Assembly (NCBI GenBank): GCA_903939355.1
Contig: CAJAHC010000500.1
Span: 1 to 7,517 of the forward strand
Direction of reading: 5' to 3'
From: an uncultured Methylococcaceae bacterium
Lineage (GTDB): Bacteria > Pseudomonadota > Gammaproteobacteria > Methylococcales > Methylomonadaceae
Length of the DNA stretch: 7,517 nucleotides
The first letter of the stretch is position 1. Every line of letters begins with the position of its first letter. Shown here in pieces: positions 6,799-7,517 of this stretch. The position numbers and the translations under genes are program-made. A model generated the notes under the pieces. The model was not told the DNA's origin. It saw only the letters and a list, made by a program, of their open reading frames with translations, and ran no database searches.

Positions 6799-7077
6799 AT
6801 GAATTGGTCTGTATATATCATACTTTGTAGTGACAATAGCTTATATACAGGCATTTGCATCAATGTTTCCAAGCGCTACCAGCAACACGCAAACGGACAA
6901 GGTGCAAAATATTTTCGTGGCCGACAACCTAAACAACTGGTCTACCTAGAGTCAGGTCATGATCGCAGTACTGCTACAAAGCGTGAAATGTGCCTAAAAA
7001 AACTTAGTCGGGAAGATAAATCCAAAGTTATCTTTTCGCGCAGTAATAATCTTACTGATCCAGATACCTCTGACTGA
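6799..7077 (+). CDS. Small GIY-YIG domain protein (UPF0213/YhbQ-like)
   Basis: This 92-residue protein consists of one GIY-YIG domain of the UPF0213/YhbQ type, a family of stand-alone domains related to the catalytic part of UvrC and homing endonucleases. Visible landmarks are SVYIILCSDNSLYTGI (4-19, carrying the Tyr-Ile and Tyr-Thr-Gly halves of the signature), Arg26 in SKRYQQH as the probable catalytic arginine, and Glu63 in ATKREMCLKKLSR as the probable metal ligand. Nuclease activity is expected from these residues, but the cellular role is poorly known. TAAGG at 6786-6790 is a good Shine-Dalgarno, 8 bases before the ATG, and overlaps the def stop. With only 10 bases between def and this gene, it is probably the last gene of the cluster. 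Confidence 0.88.
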   Translation: MNWSVYIILCSDNSLYTGICINVSKRYQQHANGQGAKYFRGRQPKQLVYLESGHDRSTATKREMCLKKLSREDKSKVIFSRSNNLTDPDTSD

Positions 7078-7176
7078 AATGCTTCAATATTTTGGTAGCG
7101 TTTATAAAACCTATACAATACACTCTATAAGCGCCTTAAAAAAACCTGCCAATTACCTTCAAGCAGCCATCATAAA
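7078..7176. other. Intergenic gap before the HAD gene
   Basis: This 99-base AT-rich spacer holds a candidate promoter (7092-7119) and an A7 run near 7138. I see no hairpin followed by a T-run that would serve as a terminator for the upstream cluster. Confidence 0.55.
7092..7119 (+). promoter_or_regulatory. Candidate sigma70 promoter for the HAD-family gene
   Basis: TTGGTA (7092-7097) and TACAAT (7114-7119) are separated by 16 bp. They match the -35 and -10 consensus at four and five of six positions. Transcription would start near 7126, about 50 bases before the ATG at 7177. Sequence match only. Confidence 0.4.
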
Positions 7177-7517
7177 ATGAATCATTCTATTATCTATGCC
7201 CTCGATTTTGATGGTGTTATCTGTGATAGCGCCGTAGAAACAGGAATAACCGGCTGGAAAGCGGCCTGCACTATCTGGGCGGATATGCCCAAAATCGTTC
7301 CGCCCGAATTGGTCGATCAATTTCGACTGCTCAGGCCCATTATAGAAACAGGCTATGAAGCAATATTAGCTATGCGCCTACTCTATCTTAAAGTCCCGGT
7401 AGATGCTAATTACTCAGATTACAGCGATAAAATAGACGCCTTATTAAAGCAATCAAAAATCACTACCGATGATCTAAAAAAATTGTTCGGAGAAACAAGA
7501 GACACTTGGATAGAAAA
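7177..7517 (+). CDS. HAD-superfamily hydrolase, N-terminal part
   Basis: From ATG 7177 the frame stays open for 113 codons to the window edge. The protein starts MNHSIIYALDFDGVICDSAV. DFDGV is HAD motif I, with Asp10 as the nucleophile that is transiently phosphorylated (or otherwise acylated) and Asp12 as the general acid/base. The following helical segment (roughly residues 20-113) is a C1 cap as in phosphoglycolate phosphatase-like HADs. Motifs II-IV lie beyond the window, so substrate and completeness cannot be judged. Most HADs of this type are phosphatases. The sequence of the cap, with LLRPIIETGYEAILAMRLL, reminds me of hypothetical HAD proteins of cyanobacteria and methanotrophs, but this is recollection only. 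No strong Shine-Dalgarno is present. Confidence 0.85.
   Translation, partial: MNHSIIYALDFDGVICDSAVETGITGWKAACTIWADMPKIVPPELVDQFRLLRPIIETGYEAILAMRLLYLKVPVDANYSDYSDKIDALLKQSKITTDDLKKLFGETRDTWIE

Noticed and set aside
7041..7057. CAGTAA/TTACTG hairpin as a terminator
   Set aside because: It lies within the GIY-YIG coding sequence, is short and AT-rich, and has no T-run after it.

Overview
The window looks like chromosomal DNA of an AT-rich gammaproteobacterium, most likely a methane oxidiser of the order Methylococcales. The lineage clue is the partial flavoprotein at the left edge. It carries the signature of the archaeoflavoprotein/dihydromethanopterin reductase (DmrB-like) family, which in bacteria goes with tetrahydromethanopterin-linked C1 metabolism. 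The genus is inference. I see no mobile element, CRISPR array, tRNA or rRNA.

Left half (1-2578), all on the minus strand: a DmrB-like flavoprotein cut by the window edge; its own near-consensus -10 promoter in a 103-base gap; a Tat-exported PhoX/DUF839-type phosphatase; and an SRAP (HMCES/YedK-type) abasic-site DNA-protein crosslink protein. The SRAP stop and the phosphatase start share an ATGA overlap. The SRAP reading frame is broken once, at a T6 run just before the catalytic Glu. Every active-site residue is intact if the two frames are joined. The break sits exactly on a canonical -1 slippery heptamer (T TTT TTG).

Right half (2582-7077), all on the plus strand: a tight cluster of a PLP-dependent ACC deaminase/D-cysteine desulfhydrase-family enzyme, a single 925-codon ORF joining a SAM-dependent methyltransferase to a complete polyphosphate kinase 1, a peptide deformylase, and a small GIY-YIG protein. 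The first three ORFs overlap by 4 bp (ATGA) and 1 bp (TGATG), so they are probably cotranscribed and translationally coupled. A strong Shine-Dalgarno and ATG inside the fused ORF (4149-4161) suggest PPK1 is also, or mainly, made on its own. A further short gap (7078-7176) with a candidate promoter leads to the start of a HAD-family hydrolase that runs off the right edge.

The two halves diverge from start codons only 3 bp apart (2578 and 2582), so each gene's translation and transcription signals must lie inside the other gene. The most interesting points are the SRAP frameshift on a slippery site, the methyltransferase-PPK1 fusion with an internal ribosome-binding site, and the extreme head-to-head start arrangement. 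I did not find a wholly new multi-gene system. Phosphate metabolism (PhoX-like phosphatase, PPK1) is a loose common theme only.
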